Of a DNA stretch of 64,000 bases, positions 8,431 through 17,214 are shown piece by piece. The first letter of the stretch is position 1, and every line of letters starts with the position of its first letter. Made by a program: the position numbers and the translations under genes. The DNA comes from Bacillota bacterium (GTDB lineage: Bacteria; Bacillota; Clostridia; Christensenellales; SZUA-584): positions 62,001 through 126,000 of the forward strand of contig JAEWRI010000031.1 of the NCBI GenBank assembly GCA_023460085.1, given 5' to 3'. A model generated the notes under the pieces. The model was given only the letters and a program-made list of their open reading frames with translations, was not told where the DNA came from and ran no database searches.

Positions 8431-8960
8431 GTCAGGAAGGCTATTCGATTATCGAAGGGACAATCCGAGATGTGGAAAGAGCGCTCGAAATGCGGCGCAG
8501 GCTGTTCAATGAGATGGGCGTAGCGCCGGAAGCCCTGCTGGACGATGTACAGGAGCAGCTGCGGGAAACCTATACTAAGGCTTATGAAGCGGAAGAAATC
8601 ATCCATTACTTAGCGTACGACGTGCAGGGTGAACTGGTGGCCATTGCCGGCGCGCTGCTAAAAAAAGACTTTCCATACCGTTTTTTTAAACCCGGCTACT
8701 ATGGTTGGATTATTGATGTATTTACGGACCCCCGGCATCGCGGTTACGGACTGGCGAGCCGTCTGATGAAGCTGACACATGAATGGCTGGAAGCCAAAGG
8801 TGTGCAGGAAGCCAAGCTGATATCTGCAGGGGCAGGCCCGCGAAAGATATATGAAAAGCTGGGTTACCGGCCCACATGGGAGATGAGCCTCAATATTTCC
8901 GGTAAGCCGACCTACAATGAACTGATTGATGCGCATTCGAATGAAGATAATAAGAAATGA
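8427..8960 (+). CDS. GNAT-family N-acetyltransferase
   Basis: A 177-residue acetyl-CoA-dependent acetyltransferase of unknown acceptor. The acetyl-CoA site is IDVFTDPRHRGYGLASRLMKLTHEWLE (about residues 93-120), with the R-x-x-G-x-G/A pyrophosphate loop, and the late GAGPRKIYEKLGYRPTWEMSL segment is the typical C-terminal strand. It is coupled by a 4-base ATGA overlap to the PLP lyase-like gene, so it ends the operon that starts at 1319. It may acetylate the product or an intermediate. Confidence 0.85.
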   Translation: MSQEGYSIIEGTIRDVERALEMRRRLFNEMGVAPEALLDDVQEQLRETYTKAYEAEEIIHYLAYDVQGELVAIAGALLKKDFPYRFFKPGYYGWIIDVFTDPRHRGYGLASRLMKLTHEWLEAKGVQEAKLISAGAGPRKIYEKLGYRPTWEMSLNISGKPTYNELIDAHSNEDNKK

Positions 8961-9049
8961 ACACTTGAAATCAGACCAAATGGAACCAGCAGACGATCGC
9001 GGCAATAAGTATTTTTCGTGGTTCAACCTTCATCGTTCAGTATTAATAC

Positions 9050-9078
9050 TTGACAAAAACACGGATATGGACTTATAT
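9050..9078 (+). promoter_or_regulatory. Promoter before the peptidase remnant
   Basis: TTGACA (9050-9055), a 17-bp spacer containing CGGATATGGAC, and TTATAT (9073-9078). The spacer resembles the candidate sulfur-regulator operator in the cysK promoter (ATATCGGAATAT). It now drives a broken gene and probably the C39-like gene after it. Confidence 0.5.
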
Positions 9079-9131
9079 ATACATATAAAACATATATAAA
9101 TTATAAGGAATATTAGGTGAGGCTTCAAGGT

Positions 9132-9326
9132 ATGACAAATCAATCCCAGATGATCAGTGAGTTTGCAAAGCTTATATCCATCGACAGCCCTATGGGCGAG
9201 CGGGAAATGGGGGATGATTTGATGCGTGGTGGCAGCAACTTGGCCTCACGGTATTGGAAGATGATGCGTAAAAGCAGATAGCGGCAATGCCAGACTGACG
9301 CTGGCGCTGATGACTTCGGAGGATTA
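9132..9326 (+). pseudogene. Remnant of an M20-family peptidase
   Basis: From ATG 9132 the frame reads MTNQSQMISEFAKLISIDSPMGEREMGDDLM, which looks like the start of a PepT-like M20 aminopeptidase. The next part of the family pattern, WQQLGLTVLEDDA, continues in a different frame from about 9227, so there is a frameshift; stops then appear in every frame and no metal-binding motifs follow. The rest of the gene (more than 300 codons) is gone, replaced by the C39-like gene 14 bases later. Confidence 0.6.
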
Positions 9327-9339
9327 GCGGGAATACGGC

Positions 9340-9960
9340 ATGAAAAGTCCATTAAACTATCAAAGAACTGAATATGACTGTGGACCCACCACACTGATCA
9401 ATGCGGTCAGCTTTCTGTTCAACCGGAACGAGATACCGCCTGATGTGGTCAAACACATTATGATATATGGCATGGATGCATATAACTGCAAAGGGGAATC
9501 GTGTAAAAACGGCACCTCTCGCATGGCTATGATGTTTCTCGCGAACTGGCTGAACCAATTTGGCAGGGTAAAGAAGTTCCCGGTGCAATGTGAGTACCTC
9601 ACGGGGACGGAGGTATTTATCGGCCAGAACAGCCGGATCGTAGCGGGCCTGCAGCAGGGCGGTACGGCGGTGGCGCGCGTATGGTACGGCTGCTGGCACT
9701 ACGTCCTGCTGACCGGATTGGATGAAGGGCATGTGCGCCTGTTCGATCCATATTTCAGAAAGAAGGATTTCAGGATTGCGGGAGTCGAGATCATCGCGGG
9801 CGAGGCAAAGAGCGTCAACCGCAGGGTGGCGGCTGAGCTGCTCAACCGCGAGCAGCGGAGCCCATATGCGTTTGGCCCGAAAGAGGAGAGGGAAGCCATG
9901 ATACTGTTCAACGAAAAGACCCGCAGTACACCCGCAAAAACGATTGAATATTTCATATAG
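9340..9960 (+). CDS. C39-like cysteine peptidase domain protein
   Basis: A 206-residue protein with a papain-like C39-type fold. The likely catalytic cysteine is in TEYDCGPTTLINAV (about residue 14), and the histidine and aspartate are in WHYVLLTGLDEGHVRLFDPY (about residues 123-142), the standard order. There is no signal peptide or transporter domain, so it is not a bacteriocin exporter with a fused peptidase. It could be a free protease or a peptide-bond-handling enzyme; the target is unknown. Followed 35 bases later by the HD-domain gene. Confidence 0.7.
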   Translation: MKSPLNYQRTEYDCGPTTLINAVSFLFNRNEIPPDVVKHIMIYGMDAYNCKGESCKNGTSRMAMMFLANWLNQFGRVKKFPVQCEYLTGTEVFIGQNSRIVAGLQQGGTAVARVWYGCWHYVLLTGLDEGHVRLFDPYFRKKDFRIAGVEIIAGEAKSVNRRVAAELLNREQRSPYAFGPKEEREAMILFNEKTRSTPAKTIEYFI

Positions 9961-9995
9961 ATGCAATAATGTAAACTGAAAGCAGGAATCGCAAC

Positions 9996-10583
9996 ATGAC
10001 ATTTCATCCGGACAGACAGTTGGCATGGGAGGTATTGAACAAGCACGTGAAGCAGGAGAGCCTGCTGCGGCATGCGCTGACGGTCGAAGCCGTCATGCGA
10101 TATTTTGCCGCGTACTATCATGAGGATGAGGAAAAATGGGCGGTTATCGGCCTGCTTCATGATATCGATTTTGAGAAGTATCCCGAGCAGCACTGCTTCA
10201 AGTCGCGCGGGTTAATGGAACCGGAGGGTTTCCCGGAGGAATATATACGGGCGGTCGAAAGCCATGGTTACAAGCTGGTCAACGATGTGAAACCAGAACA
10301 TATCATGGAAAAGGTGCTTTATTCAACAGATGAGTTAACCGGCCTGATTGCTGCCACGGCGATTCTGCGTCCTAACAAGAGCATTCTTGATATGCAGGTA
10401 GGCTCCGTAAAAAAGAAGTGGAAACAGAAGGGCTTTGCGGCAGGCGTCAACCGTGAGGTGATATTGGACGGGGCGGTGATGCTGGACATGGAACTGGACG
10501 AATTGATTGCGCATACCATCGCCGGTATGCGCACAGTGGCGGAAGAGATCGGGCTGAAGGGAAACTTTGACGGCTGGGCATAA
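9996..10583 (+). CDS. HD-domain protein
   Basis: A 195-residue cytoplasmic HD-superfamily protein, probably a metal-dependent phosphohydrolase. The pattern is H at LLRHALTVEAVM, the HD pair at VIGLLHDIDFEKYPEQH, a later histidine in AVESHGY and an aspartate in YSTDELTGLI, the layout of compact HD hydrolases. Many bacterial members sit beside unrelated enzymes and have no known substrate. It has an AGCAGGA ribosome site and lies 18 bases before the cysteine desulfurase. Confidence 0.8.
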   Translation: MTFHPDRQLAWEVLNKHVKQESLLRHALTVEAVMRYFAAYYHEDEEKWAVIGLLHDIDFEKYPEQHCFKSRGLMEPEGFPEEYIRAVESHGYKLVNDVKPEHIMEKVLYSTDELTGLIAATAILRPNKSILDMQVGSVKKKWKQKGFAAGVNREVILDGAVMLDMELDELIAHTIAGMRTVAEEIGLKGNFDGWA

Positions 10584-10601
10584 AACACCTATAATAGCCC
10601 T

Positions 10602-11729
10602 ATGATTTATCTGGATTATGCGGCGCATACGCCGATGAGCGAAGCGGTGCTGGACGTATTTATGCACGCTTCGCGCGAATATACAGCTAACCCCAGTTCT
10701 CCTCATCCGCCGGGGCAGGCGGCGAAATCACGGTTGGCCGAAGCCGCCCGCCATATCGCGTCGCTTCTTGACGCGAAGGACGCGGAAATCATTTTTACTT
10801 CCGGCGCCAGCGAGTCCAATAACCTCGCCATAAAGGGCGTCGCGGAGCATTCCAAAAAGTTTGGCAAGCACATTATCTCCACGCCGCTCGAGCATTCTTC
10901 GGTGAACGGCCCGCTGGCATATTTGCAGCAGCAGGGTTATGAGGTCGATTACGCAGAACTTCTACCCGACGGATCGGTGGATATCGGCAACATCAAAACG
11001 CTGTTGCGGCCTGATACCATACTTGTTTCGGTATGCTGGGTGGACAGTGAGATTGGGCTCGTACAGCCTGTGCGGGAAATTGCAGCGCTGCTGGCGGAAC
11101 GCCCGCACTGTGTTTTTCACACTGACGCGACTCAGGCCGTAGGCAAGATCCCTGTCTGCCTTGAGGGCGTTGATATCGCGTCGTTCGCGCCTCACAAGTT
11201 CTTTGGACCCTGCGGATGCGGCGTTCTGGTACGCGGTGAAAAAGTGCTGCTGGAGCCGCAGATCCATGGCGGCATTAGCGCTTCGCCCTACCGAAGCGGC
11301 ACGCCGGCACTGGAGCTTGCCGTTGCTGCGGAGAAAGCACTGGAGCTGGCTTTAGACGGGATCGAGGCAAAGTTGGCCATTGTGCGGGAGCGTAGTGAAA
11401 GACTCAAAGCGGGGCTGGCAGCCAATACGCGCGTGCGTCTCAACAGCACGGAGCGTTCGGTCCCGCATATCGTCAATTTCAGCGTGCCAGGCGTGCGCAC
11501 TGACGCGATACAGGGGATGCTTTCGGAGCGTGGCATTGCGGTCTCGACGCGCTCGGCCTGTTGCGCGCCGGGTACCGTTTCGCGCCCCGTATACGCACTG
11601 ACGCACGACCGGAAAGTGGCGCTCTCCACAATGCGGGTGAGCCTGAGCCACAGGACTGCGGCGGAGGATATCGACACGTTTCTGAAAGCCTTAAACGACT
11701 GTCTCGATCAGTACGGAGAACCGAGGTAA
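10602..11729 (+). CDS. Cysteine desulfurase, NifS/IscS family
   Basis: Takes sulfur from cysteine as a persulfide for delivery to acceptor proteins. The 375-residue sequence begins MIYLDYAAHTPMSEAVLDVF, has the PLP lysine in SFAPHKFFGP, the phosphate-binding TSGASESNNLAIKG, the PLP aspartate and neighbours in FHTDATQAVGK, and the catalytic cysteine loop RSACCAPGTVSRPVYALT. The loop is short, as in group II-like clostridial enzymes. It ends 2 bases before a TtcA-like gene, which strongly suggests that it supplies sulfur for tRNA thiolation. Confidence 0.92.
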   Translation: MIYLDYAAHTPMSEAVLDVFMHASREYTANPSSPHPPGQAAKSRLAEAARHIASLLDAKDAEIIFTSGASESNNLAIKGVAEHSKKFGKHIISTPLEHSSVNGPLAYLQQQGYEVDYAELLPDGSVDIGNIKTLLRPDTILVSVCWVDSEIGLVQPVREIAALLAERPHCVFHTDATQAVGKIPVCLEGVDIASFAPHKFFGPCGCGVLVRGEKVLLEPQIHGGISASPYRSGTPALELAVAAEKALELALDGIEAKLAIVRERSERLKAGLAANTRVRLNSTERSVPHIVNFSVPGVRTDAIQGMLSERGIAVSTRSACCAPGTVSRPVYALTHDRKVALSTMRVSLSHRTAAEDIDTFLKALNDCLDQYGEPR

Positions 11730-11731
11730 CT

Positions 11732-12586
11732 ATGGGCGACTGCCTGCAGGTGGAGAAGAGCATCATTAAAAAATACAGACGCGAGATATGGAAGAAGTTT
11801 CTCTCTGCGATCGACGCGTACGATCTGATTCAAGAGAATGATAAGATCGCGGTCTGCATATCGGGCGGTAAGGACTCCATGCTGATGGCCAAGTGCATGC
11901 AGCAGCTTCACCGCTACAGCAAATTCCCCTTTGACGTGGAATATATCGTGATGGATCCCGGCTACAACGCGCCGAACCGGCAGATCATCGAGGAGAACGC
12001 AGCGTTTCTGAACATTCCAGTGAGGATCTTTCCCGCGCCGATATTCGACTATGTCGCTAAGCTGGATAAATACCCGTGCTACATCTGCGCGCGCATGCGG
12101 CGCGGATACCTGTATAAGCAAGCAAAGGAACTGGGTTGCAACAAGATCGCGCTTGGGCACCATTTCGACGACGTGATCGAGACCGTGCTGATGAGCATGT
12201 TCTATAACGGCGAGTTCCGCACGATGATGCCCAAGCTGCGCAGCACAAACTGGGAGGGGATGGAACTGATCCGACCGATGTACCGCGTAAAGGAACAGGA
12301 CATCCTCGCGTGGCGGCAGTACAACGGGCTCAAGTTCATCCAATGCGCCTGCCGCCTCACGGAGAACTGCATGCTGGACGACGGCGGCATGGGCTCCAAA
12401 CGCCAGGAGATTAAACAGCTTATCCGCAGGCTGCGCCAGGCGAATCCCAATGTCGACAGCAATATCTTCAGCAGCATCCACGACGTCAACCTGGACACCG
12501 TGATCGGATATAGCCTGGGAAATAAAAGGACCGTGAAGAATGCGAAGGAAGACGCACCATGCGTCGCAGTGGAAAAAACGCGATGA
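11732..12586 (+). CDS. TtcA-like tRNA 2-thiocytidine synthase family protein
   Basis: PP-loop ATPase of the TtcA family, which activates a cytidine in tRNA and adds sulfur using a [4Fe-4S] cluster. The ATP loop is CISGGKDSMLM (about residue 47); cluster cysteines are in YPCYICARMRRG and FIQCACRLTENC; GHHFDDVIETVLMSMFYNGEF is the family core. I start at ATG 11732, two bases after the desulfurase stop, giving 284 residues; an upstream extension would overlap the desulfurase. Its acceptor could be tRNA position 32 or another base. Confidence 0.85.
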   Translation: MGDCLQVEKSIIKKYRREIWKKFLSAIDAYDLIQENDKIAVCISGGKDSMLMAKCMQQLHRYSKFPFDVEYIVMDPGYNAPNRQIIEENAAFLNIPVRIFPAPIFDYVAKLDKYPCYICARMRRGYLYKQAKELGCNKIALGHHFDDVIETVLMSMFYNGEFRTMMPKLRSTNWEGMELIRPMYRVKEQDILAWRQYNGLKFIQCACRLTENCMLDDGGMGSKRQEIKQLIRRLRQANPNVDSNIFSSIHDVNLDTVIGYSLGNKRTVKNAKEDAPCVAVEKTR

Positions 12587-12661
12587 ATATGAGATAAAAT
12601 ATGTAAACCATCTATGCCATGGAAATAGAGCAGATGTAATTAGAAGAATCAGAAAACAGCG

Positions 12662-12696
12662 AAACGGGAGAGTTGATTTCAATTCTCCCGTTTTTT
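12662..12696 (+). terminator. Intrinsic terminator
   Basis: ACGGGAGA and TCTCCCGT form the stem and TTTTTT follows. It closes the desulfurase-TtcA transcript. Confidence 0.85.
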
Positions 12697-12842
12697 AAGT
12701 AACATATATTAAACATAATCAAATCCTGTATAAATAGCAATCCATTTTTGTCTAAACCAGCATTTATGTTTAGCCTTCATTAAATCTTCACAACACCCGG
12801 ATATAGTGTAAAACAGAATCTCGTTATGGGAGGAGAAGTATC

Positions 12843-14720
12843 ATGACATTGAAAAAGGCGGTGCTGCGCGTTTCCGGAATGACCTGCGGGCACTGTGAAA
12901 AACGCATCACCGACGCGGTGAAAAGCATCAAGGGTGTGCGTGCCGTGGCAGCGTCGTTTTCGAAGAAGCGCGTGGAAGTCGCGTATGATACGGAAAAGAC
13001 GACGGAAGATGCGATCAAGGCCGCGATCGAGCAGGAGGGCTACCTTGTGCTAGTCAGCGACGGCAAAAAGCAGCCCATCGGCAAAGTCGCTCCGATATTC
13101 CTGATCGTGCTGGCGCTGTACTTCATCGTACGGTACGCCTTCGGGTTCGACTTTATCAACCTGATCCCGCGCATCGACAGCACGGTATCGCTGGTGGCGC
13201 TGTTCGCGACCGGACTATTTACAAGCGTGCACTGCATCGCGATGTGCGGGGGCATCAACCTCTCGCAGAGCGTCGGCACGTCCGAGAGTGCGGAGGGCAA
13301 GTTTAAGAAACCGCTGCTGTATAACCTTGGCCGTGTGATCTCCTATACGGTGATTGGCGGTATCGTGGGCGGCCTCGGATCGGTGCTGTTCGTAAGCCAG
13401 ACGATGAAGGGCATCATCATGCTCATCGCCGCGGTGTTCATGATACTCATGAGCCTCTCGATGCTCGGATGGCTGCCGTGGTGGCTCGTGCCGCGTCTGC
13501 CCAGAATTTTCACGAAGCAGGCGAATAAGGCGAAGAAGGGCAAGGGGCCGCTCGTGGTGGGCCTGCTCAATGGGCTGCTGCCGTGCGGGCCGCTTCAGGC
13601 CATGCAGCTCTACGCGCTTTCGACCGGCTCGCTGCTGATGGGCGCGCTCTCGATGATGCTGTTCGCACTCGGCACGGTGCCGCTGATGCTGGGCGCAGGG
13701 CTCGTATTCTCAACGCTCAAGGGCAAGTTCACACGAGGCATCTCTCGCGTCAGCGCGGTGCTCGTGATGCTGATCGCGTTTGTCATGGTATTTAACGCAA
13801 GCGGGCTGTTCGGTTGGAGCGGAACCGCTTCGGCGGCAAACACACCGCCGGCTGTAAGTACGGATACAGGCACGTCTGTGGTGGAACAACTGGAAGCCAA
13901 AGGCTACGCCGTGGCGGAGCTTAAAGACGGCGTACAGGTCGTCGAAGCGCAGCTGAAATCGTCCGGTTACCCGTCCATCGCGGTGCAGAAGGGCGTGCCG
14001 GTGCAGTTCAATCTCGTTGCGGACGATGCCACAATCAATGGCTGCAACGAGACAGTGGAATTAAGCGCATACGGCGTGGAAAAGCGGCTGCAGGCGGGGG
14101 ACAACATCATCGAGTTTACGCCTGATAGGACGGGTACCATCACCTATACCTGCTGGATGGGCATGATACGCGGCAGTATCGCGGTGGTGGACAATCTGGG
14201 GACAGACCCGGCGGCCACGGAACAGCCGGAAACCTCTGAAGTCGCTGATGTAGTCCCATCTCCGGCAGATGAGAGCTTGTCCCCGGTATCGGGAAGCTGC
14301 TGCGGCAATATCCAGCAGACGATCACCGAGGACGATATCGCGGTAGCCGAAGTGAATGATGGCAAACAGGTGATGACCGTGACGGTAGGCACCAATGGCT
14401 ATTCGCCCGCGGTGCTGGTGGTGCAGCGGGGTGTGAAAACTCAGATCAACATCGACCCGGAGAGCCTGAACTACTGCAACGGCTATATCAATTTCGGCGG
14501 CTACGGCTCGCTCGACCTTTCGGCGGGAGAGCTGAACCTGCCGGAGTTCACGGCGGATCAGGATTTCACGTTCACCTGCGTCATGGGGATGCTGAACGGC
14601 TATGTCATCGTGGTGGACGACGTGAACAATGTGGATACGGCTGAAATATTGAGCCAAGTAACAGGAACATCACAGTCGGGCAGCGGCGCACCGGTAGGCG
14701 GCGGCGGCTGCTGCGGCTGA
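12843..14720 (+). CDS. HMA - TauE/SafE membrane - twin cupredoxin fusion protein
   Basis: A 625-residue membrane protein, probably for copper or other soft metals. Residues 1-70 are an HMA metallochaperone domain with GMTCGHC. From about 80 to 325 is a TauE/SafE (UreH-like) transporter of about six to seven helices, with SVHCIAMCGGINLSQ and LNGLLPCGPLQAM, both cysteine-bearing motifs of this subgroup. From about 345 two similar cupredoxin-like domains follow; each ends in a cysteine-methionine site (TYTCWMGMI and TFTCVMGML). Extra cysteine pairs occur at SCCGN and at the extreme C-terminus, GGGGCCG. It lies 11 bases before CopA, so the two form a metal export operon. A GGGAGGAGA site precedes the ATG. 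Confidence 0.82.
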   Translation: MTLKKAVLRVSGMTCGHCEKRITDAVKSIKGVRAVAASFSKKRVEVAYDTEKTTEDAIKAAIEQEGYLVLVSDGKKQPIGKVAPIFLIVLALYFIVRYAFGFDFINLIPRIDSTVSLVALFATGLFTSVHCIAMCGGINLSQSVGTSESAEGKFKKPLLYNLGRVISYTVIGGIVGGLGSVLFVSQTMKGIIMLIAAVFMILMSLSMLGWLPWWLVPRLPRIFTKQANKAKKGKGPLVVGLLNGLLPCGPLQAMQLYALSTGSLLMGALSMMLFALGTVPLMLGAGLVFSTLKGKFTRGISRVSAVLVMLIAFVMVFNASGLFGWSGTASAANTPPAVSTDTGTSVVEQLEAKGYAVAELKDGVQVVEAQLKSSGYPSIAVQKGVPVQFNLVADDATINGCNETVELSAYGVEKRLQAGDNIIEFTPDRTGTITYTCWMGMIRGSIAVVDNLGTDPAATEQPETSEVADVVPSPADESLSPVSGSCCGNIQQTITEDDIAVAEVNDGKQVMTVTVGTNGYSPAVLVVQRGVKTQINIDPESLNYCNGYINFGGYGSLDLSAGELNLPEFTADQDFTFTCVMGMLNGYVIVVDDVNNVDTAEILSQVTGTSQSGSGAPVGGGGCCG

Positions 14721-14731
14721 AGGAGGATAGA

Positions 14732-17197
14732 ATGACAGAAAAGACATACCGAGTGACCGGCATGACCTGTGCGTCGTGCGCGGCCCACGCGCAGAAGGCG
14801 GCGGCCAAGCTGCCCGGCGTGGAATTCAGCGATGTCAACATCGCGACGGAAAAGATGACGGTGCGCTTCGACGAGAAGCAGGTCGGCTTCGATCAGCTCA
14901 AAAAGGCCGTCGAAGATGCCGGATATGGACTGGTGGATAACCAGCCTGCCAAAAAGATCGAGATCGGCGTGCAGGGCATGACCTGCGCGGCGTGCTCCGC
15001 AGCGGTGGAACGCGCGGTCAGAAAGCTAACAGGCGTGTCGTCCGTATCGGTGAACCTTGCGACGAATCGCGCGGCGCTCGAATACGACCCCGCGGTCGTC
15101 AAGCTTTCGCAGATCAAGGAAGCCATCGTGAAGGCGGGCTATACACCGGTGGATATCGAAGAAAGCGGCGTGCGCGACGCTGAGAGCGAGCAGCGCGAGC
15201 GCGCGCTCAAAAACATGCGGTGGCGGCTCATCATCGCCATCATATTCTCCGCGCCGATACTGTATATCGCGATGTCGCACATGTTCCCGGCGCTCAAAAT
15301 ACCGATTCCGTATTTTATGGGCTCGCACAACTTCCCGCTGACGTTCGCACTCGTGCAGCTCGTACTGACTTTGCCGGTATTGATTGCGGGAAGCAAGTTC
15401 TTCCGCGTGGGTTTCAAGACGCTGTTCAAGGGCGCGCCGAATATGGATACGCTTGTCGCAATCGGCACGGGCAGCGCGTTTCTGTACGGCGTTTACGCAA
15501 CCGTCATGATCTACCTCGGCAGCTTCGAATTCTCGCAGCAGCTGTACTTTGAATCGGCGGCGGTCGTCATTTCGCTGGTCATGCTGGGCAAATACTTAGA
15601 AGCGGTCAGCAAGGGCAAAACCTCCGAGGCGATCAAGAAGCTGATGAACCTGAAGCCCAAAACCGCGGTTATCATCAAGGACGGCGTGGAGCTGGAAGTC
15701 CCGCAGGGCGAGGTGGCGGTGGGCGATATCGTGCTGGTGCGTCCCGGTACGTCGATCCCGGTGGACGGTGAAGTCGTGGAGGGCGCATCCTCCGTGGATG
15801 AGTCCATGCTGACGGGCGAAAGCCTGCCGGTGGAGAAGCAGCCGGGCTCACTGGTTACCGGCGGCAGCATCAACGGCGAAGGCCTCATTAAGTTCCGCGT
15901 CACGCAGGTGGGCGAGGACACCGCGCTCTCCAAGATCATCAAGCTCGTGGAGGAAGCGCAGGGGAAGAAGGCGCCTATCGCGAAGCTCGCGGACATCATC
16001 TCCGGCTACTTCGTACCGGCGGTGCTCGGCATTGCGCTGCTCGCAGCGGTCATCTGGTTGATCGCAGGTCAGGACTTCAACTTCATCCTTAATATCTTTG
16101 TCACGGTGCTGGTCATCGCCTGCCCGTGCGCATTGGGCCTCGCGACGCCAACGGCAATCATGGTAGGCACCGGCAAGGGCGCGGAGCTCGGCATCCTCAT
16201 CAAGGGCGGCGAAGCGCTCGAAACCACGCATAAGGTGGGTGCGGTCGTGTTCGACAAAACGGGCACGATCACCGAGGGCAAGCCGGTGCTGATCGACATC
16301 AAAAACTACAGCGCGTCGAGCGACGACGAGATCCTCGCGCTCAGCGCGGCGGCGGAACGCGGCAGCGAGCACCCCATTGCGCGGGCCATCGTGGAAGGCG
16401 CGCAGCAAAAGGGCCTCGAATTGGCGCAGCCCGACGAATTCAAGGCGGTGGCGGGCCGCGGCATCGACGCGACGGTCAAGGGCAGGCGCGTGCTTGCGGG
16501 CAACGTAAAGCTCATGGCAGAAAGCGGCGTTGATATCGGTGTGGCGCAGGCCGACGCGGCGGCATTGTCCGGCGCGGGCCGCACGCTGATGTACATCGCC
16601 GTAGATGGCAGGCTGGAGGCGCTGATGGCTGCCGCCGACAAAGTGAAAGAGTCCAGCAGGCAGGCGGTACAGCGCCTGAAGTCTATCGGCCTCGAGGTCT
16701 ACATGATCACGGGGGACAACAAGAGCACGGCTTCGGCGGTCGCGAAGGAGGTCGGCATCGACCATATTTTGGCGGAGGTGCTGCCGGGGGACAAGGCCGG
16801 AGAGGTGGGGAAGCTGCAGCAGAGCGGCAAAAAGGTTGCGATGGTAGGCGATGGCATCAACGACGCACCCGCATTGGTACAGGCCGATATCGGCATGGCC
16901 ATCGGCACGGGAACGGATGTCGCGGTAGAATCCGCAGATGTCGTGCTGATGCGCGGCGATCTCAACGAGGTCAGCGCGGCGATCGCGCTCTCCCGCGCGA
17001 CGATCCGCAACATCAAGCAGAATTTGTTCTGGGCCTTCGCGTATAACACCGTGGGCATCCCGTTTGCCGCGGGCGTGATCTTCGCCTTCGGCGGGCCGCT
17101 GCTGACGCCCATCTTCGCGGGTGCGGCGATGGCGTTAAGCTCGGTATCGGTGGTCACCAACGCGCTGCGCTTAAAGCGCTTTAAACTCAAGCACTAA
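14732..17197 (+). CDS. copA: Copper-translocating P1B-type ATPase
   Basis: An 821-residue cation pump that exports Cu(I) across the membrane. Two N-terminal HMA domains carry GMTCASC and GMTCAAC. The transmembrane metal site is ACPCALGLATPTA, typical of copper pumps. The ATPase core shows TGES, DKTGTITEG (phosphorylated aspartate), SEHPIARAI (nucleotide-binding HP loop), MITGDN and GDGINDAPAL. The length and order match CopA. An AAGGAGGATAG ribosome site lies directly before the ATG, following the fusion transporter gene. The two-component system 750 bases downstream is a plausible regulator. Confidence 0.95.
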   Translation: MTEKTYRVTGMTCASCAAHAQKAAAKLPGVEFSDVNIATEKMTVRFDEKQVGFDQLKKAVEDAGYGLVDNQPAKKIEIGVQGMTCAACSAAVERAVRKLTGVSSVSVNLATNRAALEYDPAVVKLSQIKEAIVKAGYTPVDIEESGVRDAESEQRERALKNMRWRLIIAIIFSAPILYIAMSHMFPALKIPIPYFMGSHNFPLTFALVQLVLTLPVLIAGSKFFRVGFKTLFKGAPNMDTLVAIGTGSAFLYGVYATVMIYLGSFEFSQQLYFESAAVVISLVMLGKYLEAVSKGKTSEAIKKLMNLKPKTAVIIKDGVELEVPQGEVAVGDIVLVRPGTSIPVDGEVVEGASSVDESMLTGESLPVEKQPGSLVTGGSINGEGLIKFRVTQVGEDTALSKIIKLVEEAQGKKAPIAKLADIISGYFVPAVLGIALLAAVIWLIAGQDFNFILNIFVTVLVIACPCALGLATPTAIMVGTGKGAELGILIKGGEALETTHKVGAVVFDKTGTITEGKPVLIDIKNYSASSDDEILALSAAAERGSEHPIARAIVEGAQQKGLELAQPDEFKAVAGRGIDATVKGRRVLAGNVKLMAESGVDIGVAQADAAALSGAGRTLMYIAVDGRLEALMAAADKVKESSRQAVQRLKSIGLEVYMITGDNKSTASAVAKEVGIDHILAEVLPGDKAGEVGKLQQSGKKVAMVGDGINDAPALVQADIGMAIGTGTDVAVESADVVLMRGDLNEVSAAIALSRATIRNIKQNLFWAFAYNTVGIPFAAGVIFAFGGPLLTPIFAGAAMALSSVSVVTNALRLKRFKLKH

Positions 17198-17214
17198 TGC
17201 AACAAGGAGATAAT

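Noticed and set aside
11561..11731. Upstream extension of the TtcA-like gene
   Set aside because: It overlaps the cysteine desulfurase in another frame; the ATG at 11732 starts the conserved part.
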